Origin: Desmodus rotundus
Taxonomy: Eukaryota > Chordata > Mammalia > Chiroptera > Phyllostomidae
Assembly (NCBI RefSeq): GCF_022682495.2
Contig: NC_071391.1
Coordinates: 19,443,680-19,507,679, forward strand
Reading direction: 5' to 3'
DNA length: 64,000 bases
Both the position numbers and the translations under genes were made by a program. The notes under the pieces were generated by a model, which ran no database searches, had not been told where the DNA came from, and saw only the letters and a list, made by a program, of their open reading frames with translations. The stretch's first letter is position 1; each line of letters begins with the position of its first letter. This document shows positions 11,976 through 23,946 of this stretch, one piece after another.

Positions 11976-12639
11976 AGCAATATTTGCCATTTATCCTTCT
12001 AGTTACTTTTGTTAGAAATTAACTCAATTGTTTTCACTCTCAAAAGCGCATACACAAAACACAGTATACATATACATTTACATTTTACAAAATTGAGCAT
12101 CATATTTCACATTTTAGTTCCTCTTTTTTCATGAATATGTCCTGTCAGTATATATAAGTCTAATGTACCTTTTCCATGCCCTGCACAGTGTACCAAGATA
12201 TAATTATGTTATTCATTTGCTCATTCCCTCCCCTCATCATTTATATATATTTATATTCTTGAGTAATTGTGTATTTTGATGAATTAGAATCTTGAAACTG
12301 AGACTGATAATTAAGATGACATGAGTTTAATAATAGATCATGATAATCTGACCTCAAAATTTTATTTAAAAATCATATATGGAAGTAACATTTGCCTCAC
12401 TGCCTTGGCAAGATTAAAATATATTTAAGTCAAAATCCTTATTTGTCTGTAAATTTGTATGTTATCTGTCATAAAATCTTCTTCATCCCAAGATAATGAA
12501 ATAAATAGCCTCATGTTTTCACTGAATGCTTTTAAGATGGTCTTTACATTTAGAAATTTAACTCACTATAAAATTTGTATTAGTATGATTCGAATCTATT
12601 TTTTCAAAACAGATAACCAATTTGACTAATTTTAAAAAA

Positions 12640-12992
12640 TAGGTTTATTTTTTCAAGTGACTGAAAACGCTGCCTTTGGGATGACAGTAGCATTATCTGA
12701 AATGTGGCTGTATTAACTCCAGAAAGCTCTACAGGAAAATCTGTTTTCTTGTCTTTTGAGCCTCTAAAAGCTGCCCACTTTGGGGTCTTTCACGCACCAC
12801 TCTGCCCTCGCCCTGACTGTTCTGCCACCCTCTGCCACATGTAAGGACCCCTGCGATTACACTGAATAATCTGGACACTCTTTATCTACTACCTTTACTC
12901 CGCTTTGCTTATCATCATGTTACATATTCTCAGGTTTCAGGAATAAGGATGCGGCCACCTTTGGGAAGTCATTATTCTGTCTTCTACAATGG
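12640..12992 (-). mobile_element. MaLR-like LTR fragment
   Basis: The order 'ctccagaaagctctacagg', 'agcctctaaaagctgcccac', 'ccctgcgattacactgaataa', 'atgttacatattctcaggtt' and 'gtcattattctgtcttctac' matches the reverse complement of a MaLR/ERVL-type LTR known from many mammals. The subfamily is not certain. Old and diverged. Confidence 0.5.
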
Positions 12993-13810
12993 ATAATTGG
13001 CCTCAATTAGTCCAATTAGACCTTTGCTAAGAATGCTGAGAAAAAGACATTAATCTTAACCTCTGGACAGAACCAGGGAAACATGTCGCCCAAGAATATG
13101 CTGACATTCACCCTGGTGGCAAAGAAGGAATTAATCATGGGCTCAAGATGACACAATGGATTGCAAAGGATAGAGAAGCATAAATAATTTGTTAGGTAAT
13201 ATCACCAAGACAATTTATTAAACTTCATCTGAAATTCACCTTCACCCTAGTGTTTTCAATTATTTGTTCTTTCCTAATGAGGCATGAGGAGCCAGGTTTT
13301 CACAATATACAGGCAAAGCCCTCTTATGTGATATGTTTGCTATTTTTATAGTTTTTATATTTATGGTTACTGAGACCTTTGTGTTCTCATATTTTTTTTC
13401 CTGATGGCTCACTGCTGTCATATAGAGAACTAGTAATTTCTAAGTGATTATCCTAACTAAGTCTTTATTTCTAAATTTTATATAATTATAGTTTTGAATA
13501 TTTTGGCAGGAAAACTTAGAATCTCTCATTAATAATAGTGTCTCTTTTCGATAACCATATCTCATTTATTTAACTGGTATTGGCTAAGACTTTCAAATCG
13601 ATGTTTAAATCCAGCATTTCGTATTTAGTTCTGGTGCACGAGTTAAATATGTGCGTTGTTTCTTAGTGCCAATTAAAATCCCTTTTTCAAAAAAATTCCC
13701 TCTTTGAAAGGTCAAGAAAAATATTCTACCAAGTAACCTTCTTTATTCTGAATACAGAATAGAATGTGGACACTTTCATTGTTATCATTCCAAAATCTAA
13801 AACTTGGGAC

Positions 13811-13831
13811 TGTGTGTGTGTGTGTGTGTGT
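13811..13831 (+). repeat. (TG)n microsatellite
   Basis: About ten uninterrupted TG units. It gives a run of Val/Cys codons to an accidental open frame at 13766-13984. Confidence 0.95.
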
Positions 13832-14040
13832 AAATCATCCAATTATCTACTGAAAGCAAATTATTTCATGATTACATGGGCCCACAATCAGAGTGGAAGA
13901 CCTGGACTGTGCATGTGGGATGTTGAATGCAGTTGTCAGAAAGTTCACAAAGGCAGATTTTGGGAGATGAACTGGGGTTTGTGACAATACCTGATCCTCC
14001 TGACCGTCTCCATAATAATTAAGCTACCATTCACATCTAT

Positions 14041-14086
14041 TGAATTTGATATTGGGATCAGTTATTAGGGAGTCTGCAGAGATCTC
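14041..14086 (+). repeat. Left arm of a long inverted repeat
   Basis: The 46 bases here match the reverse complement of 15376-15421 at 41 of 46 positions, with the outermost 21 identical. The 1.29 kb between the arms contains no recognised transposase. The element type is unknown (see the finding on this repeat). Confidence 0.85.
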
Positions 14087-14870
14087 TTTAGGTCTATACA
14101 AAATATTTATGGATTTTAGTTGAAATAGCTAGAATCACTAATTAACCTTTAAATTCATTGTCCAGTGAAAGTTTATGGAATCCCCAGAAAGATGTTAGAA
14201 CAAAACATTGCTATACAGAGACCACTTGCTCATTACGCTATATTTCTGAAGGTTTCATATTGATTGCTATGCATACGGTCTACAGTGAGGGCGCTGTGGT
14301 GAGCATTCTGAGGCCAAGGACCTGCGGGGCTGGAATCAGCTAGAAAAGAAAGCTGTGAGTTTCCACTTTGGAGGTGGGAAGGACACTAAGGTATGAACAC
14401 TATTTATTTGCCATCCTTGGGAAAAGAAAGAAAATAGACACTGGGAATCAGAGCAGTGAATGAACCGGATGTGCGCCCTTGAAGAATCACCTCTAAAACA
14501 AGGACTTTGGAAGATGCTGTACTTAAATTTTCTTGCTGCTTAATTCTCTGATGTCCAATATTTTGAGGAAAAAAATCATTTCCTATATTTAGGGTACTGT
14601 GACAGTTTTTCACATTCATTTGTGTCTTTTTACACTTAGCTCAAATACTTGTTGAAGTATGATTCAAATAGCATAGTTATTCATTTTTTTGTGGTAAAAC
14701 TTAACTATTAGATATGAAAAAGCCTTTACATTAATGAAATTTATCTGCCCCCACAATTTATTATACCTCAGTATCTCTAATTTTAGGTCAGATACAGATG
14801 TGTACACACAATGTTAATTGTCATTTGATTCAGTTTTCAAAAATCACACTCCACTTGAACTTTTTACAAT

Positions 14871-14920
14871 GAATGTGTGTACACACGAATGTGTGTACAC
14901 ACGAATGTGTGTGTACATGC
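14871..14920 (+). repeat. 16-bp tandem repeat with internal palindrome
   Basis: The unit gaatgtgtgtacacac occurs at 14871-14886 and 14887-14902, and a third, changed copy follows. Each unit contains the perfect 12-base palindrome GTGTGTACACAC. Confidence 0.9.
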
Positions 14921-15375
14921 GTGCACATGCCAATTATTAGTGCTCAAGAGAATATATATGACTGACGAGCGTTTTATTGCTTTTTCAGCATCATGCTGTC
15001 ACCAGGTGCATTTCCATAGAAAGAGGCCTGCTGACTACTTTCTGCCACATTAGGTCCTCAGCTTATTGTCCTAAGTTTTTCCTAAAATCATCAACAGTAC
15101 ATAAAGCAAACCTATCACCATTGAACATAATGACCTTGAATTGACCTTTAACTTTCAAATATTTAAATAAGTCTTCAAATAAATATGTCATCAAATGGAT
15201 CCTGAGACTAACCAAGATCCTCTCTCCTATGTTCCTATAGAATTATTAGAATATTACAAATTATTCTACTATGCATTGCCCTTTGGTGTTTCATGATGCT
15301 TCACAATTACGGTTACAGATGTCTTTCTCAATTAGAGATATATTGATATTTTCCTAAGTGATATATACCTCATTA

Positions 15376-15421
15376 GGGATCTATACAGACTGCCTAATAG
15401 CTGATCCCAATATCAAATTCA
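15376..15421 (-). repeat. Right arm of the long inverted repeat
   Basis: Partner of 14041-14086. It ends exactly where the L1 sequence starts ('acctcacacctctcag'), so the right boundary may have been set by the L1 insertion point. Confidence 0.85.
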
Positions 15422-16248
15422 CCTCACACCTCTCAGAATGACTATTGTCAATAAATCAATAAACAAGTGCTAGTGAGGATGTGGAGAAAGGGGAACCTGT
15501 GTTCATTTTTGGTGGGAGTACAGGTTGGTATAGCCATGGCGGAAAGCAGTATAGAGTTACCTCAAAAATTTAAAAATAGAACTGTGTTATCACCCAGTAA
15601 TTCTATTTTTGGGGATTTATCCAAAGAAACCTGAAACACTGATTCAAAAGAATAGGTTCACCCCTAAGTTCATTGCAGTGTTATCTACAACAGCCAAGAT
15701 CTGGAAGCAGCCCAGCGCCCATCAGTAGATGAAGTGGATAAAGAAGATGTGCATTTACATAACAGGACACTACACAGCCACAAAAAGAAGGAAACCTCAC
15801 CTTTTATGACAGCGTGAATGGACGAGTGTTATGCTAAGTGAATAAGCCAGTAACAGAAAGACACATACCATAGATTTCACTTATATGTTTAGTGAACAAA
15901 ATAAGCTAATAAAGAAAGTAGAAAGCGACTCATAGATACAGAGAATAAACTGACAACTGTTAGAGAGGAGGGGGTTAGGGAAGCTGAGTTAAAAAAGTGA
16001 AGGGACTAAGCAAAAAAAAAAAAAAACCCCATAAACTCATAGACACAGAGAACCGAATGGAGATCAGAGGAGAAGGGGGGTGTGGGACGTAGAAGGGGGT
16101 AAAGAGAGGATAAATGGTCACAGTAGAAGTTTTGTCTTTGGGTGGTGAACATACAATACAATATACAGATGATGTATTGTAGAATTGCATACCTGAAACC
16201 TAATCTTACTACCAATATCACCCCAATTAACTCAATTAAAAAAACAAT
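15422..16248 (+). mobile_element. L1 3' end, 5'-truncated, with A-rich interruption
   Basis: Starts in the C-terminal ORF2 region ('acctctcagaatgactattg', 'gatgtggagaaaggggaacc'). It continues through 'caacagccaagatctggaagc', 'gcccatcagtagatgaag' and 'gctaagtgaataagcca', then the 3' untranslated region ('tttgggtggtgaacatacaa', 'cctgaaacctaatc') to the tail near 16240. The ORF2 frame is broken many times. The run of 15 A's at 16012-16026 interrupts the 3' untranslated part. Two small open frames on the minus strand (15975-16221) are antisense by-products. Older than the L1 copies at 27 and 54 kb. Confidence 0.85.
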
Positions 16249-16249
16249 T

Positions 16250-17004
16250 ATATGGATAAGGATGAGAAAATTTGTTTATTGATACATTTATTTAGATTTT
16301 AGCCTCCATGAGAGAAGATGTTCTTATTATGGCAGTGTTAACAGTCTATTCATAACAATAAGGGAATAAATATGGTTACTGAAAATAAATTTAGATGTTT
16401 AAACTGTTTATATGTTCTATTATCTCAATAATCTATTTTAATAGGAACAGCGAGCTTGAGAGGTTTTCTAAGATTATGCTCTACAGCACCGCTAAGATTT
16501 GTCGTTATCATGAGAAATACCCAAGTAACTTAGTGACCGCTTCGTACTCCGCGACTCCTGCTGTAGCTTATGTCACCTACACGTACTGGGCAGAAGGGCA
16601 ATGATATTTCAATTGTTCTGCTAACTTGAAGTTTTTCTGGCAATCCTATTAATGTCACACCTTGACAAAGCAGAATTCTGATCACATTACACTCTGTTTA
16701 AAAACAACAATCACCATAGCATCCACAACTAGCAGCAAACTTGAATTTACTACAGGAGTAATCGACTTATTTTTGGAATCTGAAGTTTATACTATTTGGA
16801 GGGCCCTCTTTAATAAAAAGACTAGAAAATGCGCAAATACAAAATCAGATGTGAATGTGAATAATTTTTTGAAAATAGGATATCACAATATACTACACAT
16901 TCAAAAAGACTTGAAAATATGGCAAATGCCACAAAATATAAACCTATATATTTATTAATAAGCTGTCTGAAAAAACTGTAGTATTATCTTACTACATTCA
17001 TTGA
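16250..17004. other. No recognised feature
   Basis: AT-rich. Open frames of 69 and 98 codons (16395-16604, 16662-16958, plus) lack known motifs and splice-like borders and are judged accidental. Confidence 0.45.
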
Positions 17005-17824
17005 CTAGATTGTTGGGAACCACCCTGCCTGGTTTCAGAAGCTGTAACCCCCCATGGCTAAGGCTGAGTGAGAGCCTTGGGACCATGAGCCACTAAGGAG
17101 ACAAAGCTTATCTCCCTGGCAGGAGTACCGTCTCTGACCACTTTACTTCACCCTGCTTGGCCCCCAGTGCATGACCAGTTAGCCAATGATGGGTAAGATT
17201 CCTCAATGGCGGGATGACCTAAGACAGGCATGGTCATGAAGAGGCCCTCAGGGAAGGTCTTGGGGGGCTATAAAAAACAGGGTGATGGACCCTCGCCCCT
17301 CAGCTTTGATGTAGCCTGAGTCCTCATTCTGTCTGCAAGAAGTCTTCTCATCTCTTGGCTGCCTTATTTCCCTTCCCTGACTTAAGCCTGAAACAATGCT
17401 GGAGGTGGGTGCAGCCCTGTGCGGGAAAGGGCAGGTTCCCCGGGGTGATCAGGCCTAAGAAAGAATGCATAAAATCCTATGAAACCTACTTTGCCAATAC
17501 CCTCAATTTAAATGATAAGGGTCCAAGCATGAAATGAGTTTGTTCCCCAAAGTTTTATGTCCCTTTAGCAATAGGACCCTGACTCAAAATAAGCCCTCAG
17601 AGTTCTTTGAATGTTATCTATTGTTTGATCCTTACTGTCTGACAGTGATCAAGCTTTACATATACACCCTGTGTTCCTACGCAAATTAAACCCAGTAAAA
17701 GCCCATTGAGGAACAGGTTCCTGGCCACCTTTCCTCCCCAAGCAGATCATGTCTTTGTAGACTTATTCTCATCCCTGGCAGCTGGTGGGCCCTGTGGGCG
17801 GAGCCCCCCACACACACACTAGAT
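17005..17824 (+). mobile_element. Solo LTR of an endogenous retrovirus (probably class II), 6-bp target duplication
   Basis: An 808-bp LTR (17011-17818) beginning TGTTGGGAAC and ending CACACACA. It is flanked by an exact 6-bp duplication CTAGAT (17005-17010 and 17819-17824). It holds a TATA box (TATAAAA, 17269-17275), polyadenylation-type signals ATTAAA (17685-17690) and AGTAAA (17694-17699), and G+C-rich U5 sequence near the end. There is no internal gag, pol or env next to it, so the provirus was lost by LTR-LTR recombination. The class II call rests on the 6-bp duplication and LTR style. The clean ends suggest a fairly recent insertion. Short open frames inside it are not genes. Confidence 0.93.
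17269..17275 (+). promoter_or_regulatory. TATA box of the solo LTR
   Basis: TATAAAA lies 258 bases into the LTR, a usual place for the end of U3. Transcription from it, if any, would read rightwards into flanking DNA, because no internal region remains. Confidence 0.7.
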
Positions 17825-19868
17825 ACCCTTTGCTTTTTTACTTGATAAAGATTTTCCATGGAGAGATTATAAACATATTTCATTCTGTCTTCTAGAATAG
17901 ATTTTTAGAAGGATTTCGCAGGGGATGGGGGACAACACACATTTTGCAGAGTCAGAGATCATAAAGCTATCATTCACAAATCTTACTGTGCCCAATAGTG
18001 GATGTAGGTAAGTAATAGAAGTGACGTACACGTGACAGTATGTCAGGGCTAAACACCAACACACAAGTTAAGCAATATATTCCTAACCCAACTTTCCTTT
18101 GTTCAGACCCCATAAGTGTCCACAGCAGCTCCACCACCACAGGACATAAGGGGGAATGTGACAGAGGGCATACAGAGTGGAAAGAATTCACTCTTTTAAC
18201 CAACTGTTATTAAAGATTTTATCTTTGTAAATTAACAACAACAACAAAAAATCACACACAACTGTGCGCACACATTCCTAGAATCGATTACAGGCCTTGG
18301 AAGGGAGCGGGATAGTTGAAAGAACCCCAAATCTGAAACTCATTTGCATTATATAAAATCCAAGTCTGAATATCACTGTACCGTCTTTCATCATCTTCTC
18401 TCTTTGCAATAGGACCCGATACCAAAGTTTTTAGGCTTTTCTTCCAACATGCCATTTCACACATTACTGGTCCTTCCCTCTCTCCCTCAAATAATCATTT
18501 CCTGGTGTTCAAATGGACAGACTACTCCCAAATCTCTCTGCAATTACCAACACTGTTTCTTTTGACTGAAGCATTCTGCTCTATTCTTCAAGGAACTTCT
18601 CTATAAAATCTATTTTGTTCAGTACTACAGGAAATACTTTCTTCATCCCTTTTACACAGAGATTAAGCCTTTATCAAATGTTTAATTGCTTTTTAGAGCA
18701 TATTTATTAGAATGATTGTCATATGGATGTTATCTAAATTCTCCCAGACTTGTCTGGAAACTGATTTTTAAGTTCCCTTGAACACTTAAAAGACAGTGAT
18801 CAAAGTTTTGAATTAATGAACATGATAAATTATCTATCCTGCTTGATCACTAATGAAAAACCTTTTATGTTTTCTAAATTTTAGTTAGTAGGTATTATCT
18901 TGAACAAAAAAAAAGTAGATAAATGAATATTATTGCATCTATTCCCTGAACAACCAGGCAAAAATGTATTTTATTAATTTGTTCTTTCTCCTAGTTGCCC
19001 TAAACTGGGACTGTCCTCCTATAATCAAATAGGAAGAAGCGTATGTAGTCTCCTGGGTTTCGAATATATGTCCCATATGTGTGTAATAACTACTCACTCA
19101 AATAGTAAACACAATGCAAGCAGATGAGAGGAAAGTTAACGTGTGAGTGTTTCTAATGTTTTGCCAAGCGTGACATATCAGGCAGACAGCATTTAGATTT
19201 TATTTCCATACTTTTCTGCACAATTTCCTCAGATCCCAAGAAAGCAATCTGGAGGGTGGAGAAGCAGATGGAAGGAAAGACTGAGCTGCAGAGCGTGGTG
19301 AAGAGGTTTGGGCTCGCAGCAGAATCAATTCTCCTTAGGGCTTTTTCTCCCAAAATTTTTATGTTCACTTAAAAGACAGCACATCTGAATAGTGACTTTA
19401 GTGCAGGACACTTTCAACCAAGATGCCGGGCACTCTGTTGGCATTTTTATAGCTGCCCACTAGAGGTTTGTATGAATACAAAGTCAGAGGTTGTTGAAGT
19501 CAAATTTTCTCCCAAGAAATCGCACACACATTTTAAACCAGTACCTCAATGGCTTCTCTAGAAACACTGACGCTCCAAAATGTGAATGTTTGCTTTGGAT
19601 TACGTGAATTGTTGTTTTTTTTATTCTTAGTTCCAAAGAAACCATTTTATAAGCTCACAGTGCATTTTAAAGGTACTTTTCTTTAACAAAGAAGAGTTAG
19701 TATGCTATTCGATAACCTCATAGAGTAACAGAGGCCCTGACATGTATTTGTTTTTAAGGAAGAACTTGATTTGAAATTGTGTACGTCAAATCACATGTGC
19801 CTTCTAACTTGTGCTGGCACAGTTTAAAATACCTCCACATACGTCTTTGCTCTTCACTATTTACTTTC
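17825..19868. other. No recognised feature
   Basis: AT-rich DNA with a short ACA-rich stretch at 18236-18250. Open frames stay below 78 codons. I saw no transposon ends or RNA genes. Confidence 0.4.
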
Positions 19869-20071
19869 CAGGGGGGCCCAACCTGCGGCCCACAGGCCTC
19901 ACGCAGCCCAGGATTGTTGTGAATGTGGCCCAACACTAAGCTGTAAATTTACTTAAAACATTATAAGAATTATTTGTGATTATGTGTCACAATGTATTTA
20001 ATGTGTGGCCCAAGACAGCTCTTTTTCTTCCAGTGTGGCCCAGAGATGCCAGTAGGTTGGAGGACACCCTG
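19869..20071 (+). mobile_element. hAT (MER1/Charlie-like) MITE, copy 1
   Basis: Begins CAGGGGGGCCCAACC and ends GGTTGGAGGACACCCTG, giving inverted ends of the hAT type (CA...TG). The body repeats 'tgtggcccaacac', 'cttaaaacattataag', 'atttaatgtgtggcccaag' and 'ccagtgtggccca', the signature of a MER1-like non-autonomous hAT element. No clear 8-bp target duplication remains. A second copy in the same orientation is at 34131-34330. Confidence 0.8.
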
Positions 20072-21061
20072 GCTACAGGTTTTGCCTCCTCACAGAGCTG
20101 GAGGTCTGTAACAAGCGACTAACAGAGAAGGGGAAGGGGCTACAATGTCTCAGATGCAATGGGAATAATCAACTTTATTACTCTTCTCCCAGCTTTCAGG
20201 GGGTGAAGGGGTCCCAAAACAGAATTCACTGTTAAGTTAGTTTCCGTTTTCCCTTCCCCAAATCACTGACAATTCCTTAATCTTTTAATCTTATTACTTG
20301 AGGCTATTTATTATATCTTCTCACATCTATAGTTTGTCTTTAAAGACTCTTAATATACAATAATTTCCTATCTTCATCTTTACTTTTATGGCACGAACCA
20401 GTCTTATATAAACAATTTAAGCACTTGTGGAGATGTGGGTTATTCAGCCTTCTAGTGCTTTGCCAAAGAAAAAAGAATTTCAGTCAACTGGGACTTCCTG
20501 GATCAGAAATCAGTGATTTAAGGGGGAGGGGAAAGTTGGGAGCAGTTTCAGCATGTAAGTGTAAAAAGTGCAGAACCAAGGATACTTCACGTATCTTATT
20601 ATTGTCCAAAATTAGTCTACATAAATCTCACCATAGATGAGAATATGTCAAAGCTTTAAAAATATTTTTAAAAATAACTCACTGAAATATCATAGGATGT
20701 ACACATTTTTCTGAAAACATTAAGGTAGAACCTGAATATGGAAATAATATTCTAGAGAAAATTAATTTTAGAAAACATCTCTTTCTTATTCTTAATATCT
20801 ATTTAAAGTTTTGTGTTTTACGGACAACTAAATATATAGGATGTTGACAGTAACTCATTTAAAAAAGCTAAAGGAAGAAAAATTTTTGTTATGGAAGTAG
20901 TAGAAAAAAGAGGTAAGTAATTCTTTCCCCCAAAACAAGTATAAAATGGAACAAAATTCTTTTTTTTTAATATCGCAAATGTGTACTTGGGGGTGGCTGA
21001 AGTAATAGGAAGAGAGGACTTCAGGATATGTTTCCAGAAAGTTCTCTTAAATTAGACTTCT
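20072..21061. other. No recognised feature
   Basis: AT-rich. No transposon ends, RNA genes or long open frames were recognised. Confidence 0.4.
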
Positions 21062-21150
21062 TTTATATTAGTTTTTAATTCTGTTTTTCCAACACCATTT
21101 ATCCCCCTATATCCTCTTCTACTGCCACCCAACACCCTACATTAGATTTT
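21062..21150 (-). mobile_element. L1 3' UTR scrap, reverse
   Basis: 'tttttaattctgtttttcca' and 'acaccatttatccccctata', followed by a C-rich run, parallel the L1 3' untranslated fragment at 9842-9952. It is short, so the call is modest. Confidence 0.5.
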
Positions 21151-22029
21151 TATAACCTTACAGATTTATTTAAAACCAACAGAGAAATTTATGTACACTA
21201 TAGTTTAGTATTTAACAGATTGTAATAATTTTAAATTTAACTTTTGTACAAGAGAAACCACTCTAAAATGTAATATCTATAAACACTAACAGTTAAAGAT
21301 GTGTAAATGATACAAAATGATGATTTTCAAGTCTCTTACTAACAAACAGGATGTGCGGAGCCTAGTTTCCCTTCCTGTATTTCTCACACTTGGGGGTATT
21401 TTCAGGAATAAGTAGCATATTACAATGCAACAGAGGTATGAGTTTAGCCTCTTAAATGTAGTAGAATTTTCAAAGATTTACAGAAGCTTTCAGAAGTTTT
21501 TCTCACATCAATTAAAATAGAAATTCAATTGCTTTAGCCTTTTTAAATGTTCCTGTGCTCCAGGGATATGTACATACAAAAACTGATGTAAATATAAAAA
21601 GTCTACCTGAGAATATCAGTACATTTATTTCATATCTTGAGGTTCTTTTACCTAAAAGGAAGAAAAGTTCTATTTGGTTTCATATTTTCTTGCTTTCCTT
21701 GCTACATATCTCTCAGTCATTTTTGGGGGGAGGCGATTTACAAAATTCTTAAAGACAACAATTTTAGGGTTCTGGAAATTATCTACAAAAAAACAATAAG
21801 TTGAGAAACATTTATTTATGTAAATCTTTGGAAATTTGAGTAAGAATAACGTGACTCCATCGCCTTCTTGCCTAAGGCTGCTCCCAATTTCCAACTCTTA
21901 GCTCATTTGGCAAACCTGGTTGTTTAGCTAGAGCCATTAGCTGTGAAAACCAGAACCTGGGTTGCCAGAGGTTGCAGACTTGGTTTAGGGACAGGGAAAA
22001 GGGAAGAAAAATATGTGAAGAAATAAAAA

Positions 22030-22870
22030 CCTATAGTTTCCTAGATTTAATGAAAAATAATAATCTAAGAGAAAATATTTCAATGACTTTAAAAAATTAA
22101 CAGAAAGGATGCCCACCAAGATACATCATAGTAAAAATACCGGAAAGATAAAACTGAGATTAACAATTGGAAGAAAAAGAAATCATCAGTACAGGACAAT
22201 AATGATTAACAACTGACTTCTCAACAAAAGCAAGGTGGCTGGAAGACAGTAAAATAATATACTCAAACTTCTTTAAAAAATTTGTCAATAAACTTTTCCA
22301 TATCTACCAAAACTATACTTCAAATTAAAGACCAAATTAAAACATTCCCAGAAAAACAAACTGAGGATTTATTGCTAGTATGTATGCCCCGAAAGTAATT
22401 CTAAAGGAAGTTTTTCAGCTGAAGGGAAACTGGTGCCAGACAGTAACTCAACCCTATAGAAAGAAATAAACAGTGGGAAATTAGAATTGTATGGATACTA
22501 CGCCTACATTAATATATATCTCCCCCTTCTTTTCTTAATTTTTTAAAACATAAATATGTATAAAACAATAAGGATATGACCCTAGTGTTTAGTGTTAACA
22601 TGGGTATAACATATATGGAGAAAAATGATATACATTAGAGCAAAATGCCTCTTCTTTACAGGGGTTAAGTCACATGAATTACATTATAGTACATTAAGAA
22701 TATTTAGTAGCTACTGGAACAATCAGTAAGAAAATAAATCAACAAAATGATTTATAATATCAAAAAATAGAAAAATAGCAAAAAGGCAATTGTAAGACCA
22801 ACCATATAAATAATTACTGCAAGTGTGACTGGATGAAAAAAAAAAATCCAAGGAAGGTGGCTATAAGAAG
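22030..22870 (+). mobile_element. HAL1/old L1 relic: ORF1 end plus 3' region
   Basis: Follows the end of an L1-type ORF1 as DNA: 'gatacatcatagtaaaaata', 'agattaacaattggaag', 'ggtggctggaagacag', 'ctaccaaaactatacttc', 'acattcccagaaaaacaaac' and 'ggaagtttttcagctgaag'. A non-coding tract with 'ataaaacaataaggatatga' comes next. ORF2 is absent downstream, which fits the half-L1 (HAL1) layout, although a truncated L1M remains possible. Frames are broken by many changes. The element is old. Confidence 0.6.
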
Positions 22871-23014
22871 CATATGTTTATGCAAAGGCACCAACAGGTA
22901 AAAAGTAACAACACAGGAAAAAAGACACCGTGCAAACAATAACCATAAAAAGTCACAAGGCTGTGCTAACTCACATCTGTTGTTTAGCTAGACTGGTGAA
23001 TTTTTCATTTGAGT

Positions 23015-23235
23015 AATTATACATTTGAACTTCAGAATTTCCACTTTCTTCTTTTTAAAGTGTCTATGTCTTTATTAATACTTTCTATTAGCTGTCATAC
23101 TTTCCTTTAAATCATTAAACATAATTTAGTTTAATATTTGGAATATATTTATAATAGATGCTTTGAAATCTTTCTCTGCCAAGTCATGATTTAAACACTT
23201 GCTTAATATGTGGATTTAATAAACTTGGTTTTTAT
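23015..23235 (-). mobile_element. Old L1 ORF1-region fragment, reverse
   Basis: 'cttcagaatttccactttct', 'tctatgtctttattaatact' and 'tgctttgaaatctttctct' match the reverse complement of the coiled-coil coding part of old mammalian L1 ORF1. Short and diverged. Confidence 0.5.
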
Positions 23236-23837
23236 TATAAAATGAAGAGAAAATAGACTTTTTCTTATAGAGTTGCCATAGAATTAGGTTAAGTTAATGA
23301 ATATAAAATGTTGGACACATAATATTCTCATACAATGTTAACCATGCACTGTTATTCCTATCACTAATACCTACGCGTTTACCACAGTATTTGTCAATAA
23401 CATTGAATGACATTCTTTATTACTTTCCAAGAGTCTTTAAATTGTCAACTGGAAGTTTACGATGGATGAAATGAAAGGTAGACCTGCTTCTTCTCACATA
23501 AGTTTCAGCAGATGTGTTTGCCTTGCTCTACTTAACTGAGAAAGGGACACTGACAAAATCACAGCTCAAAAACCTTTTGTATTAAGCATGCAAGAAAGAA
23601 ATTACTGAGTGGGAAGCCTGTTATTATCTCTGCTAACTAGAAAGCCACTTAAAATTTCTCTTACTGAAATGTGTTCCCCCGTGTCAGCTTTAAAAATGTA
23701 GATGAAGAATTTTTATGTATTGGCAATATAACTCAATTAATGTGTAACACTAATAATTGAGAAAAATTTCATATTTTGAAAACTTTCTTGCCTGAATTAC
23801 AAAGAACTCCCTGACATTACCATTTTATTTCCAATGT

Positions 23838-23946
23838 ATATGTGTGTGTATGTATATATGTATATGTGCATATATATTCTAAAAATATACACATTAGAGA
23901 GAATATGTATATATTCTCTCACTATAGAGAGAATATATACATTCTG
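23838..23946. repeat. TA/TG-rich repeat with hairpin-forming palindrome
   Basis: An irregular (TATG)n/(TA)n tract followed by a near-perfect palindrome near 23898-23921 of the form gagagaatat-gtat-atattctctc. A second half-copy (agagagaatatatacattc) follows at about 23926-23944. Confidence 0.8.

Noticed and set aside
14871..14920. CRISPR-like array
   Set aside because: Repeats are contiguous 16-mers without spacers, in a mammalian genome; it is a simple tandem repeat.
17011..17818. Intact endogenous retrovirus
   Set aside because: The 6-bp duplication sits directly at both ends of a single LTR, so no internal genes remain at this locus.
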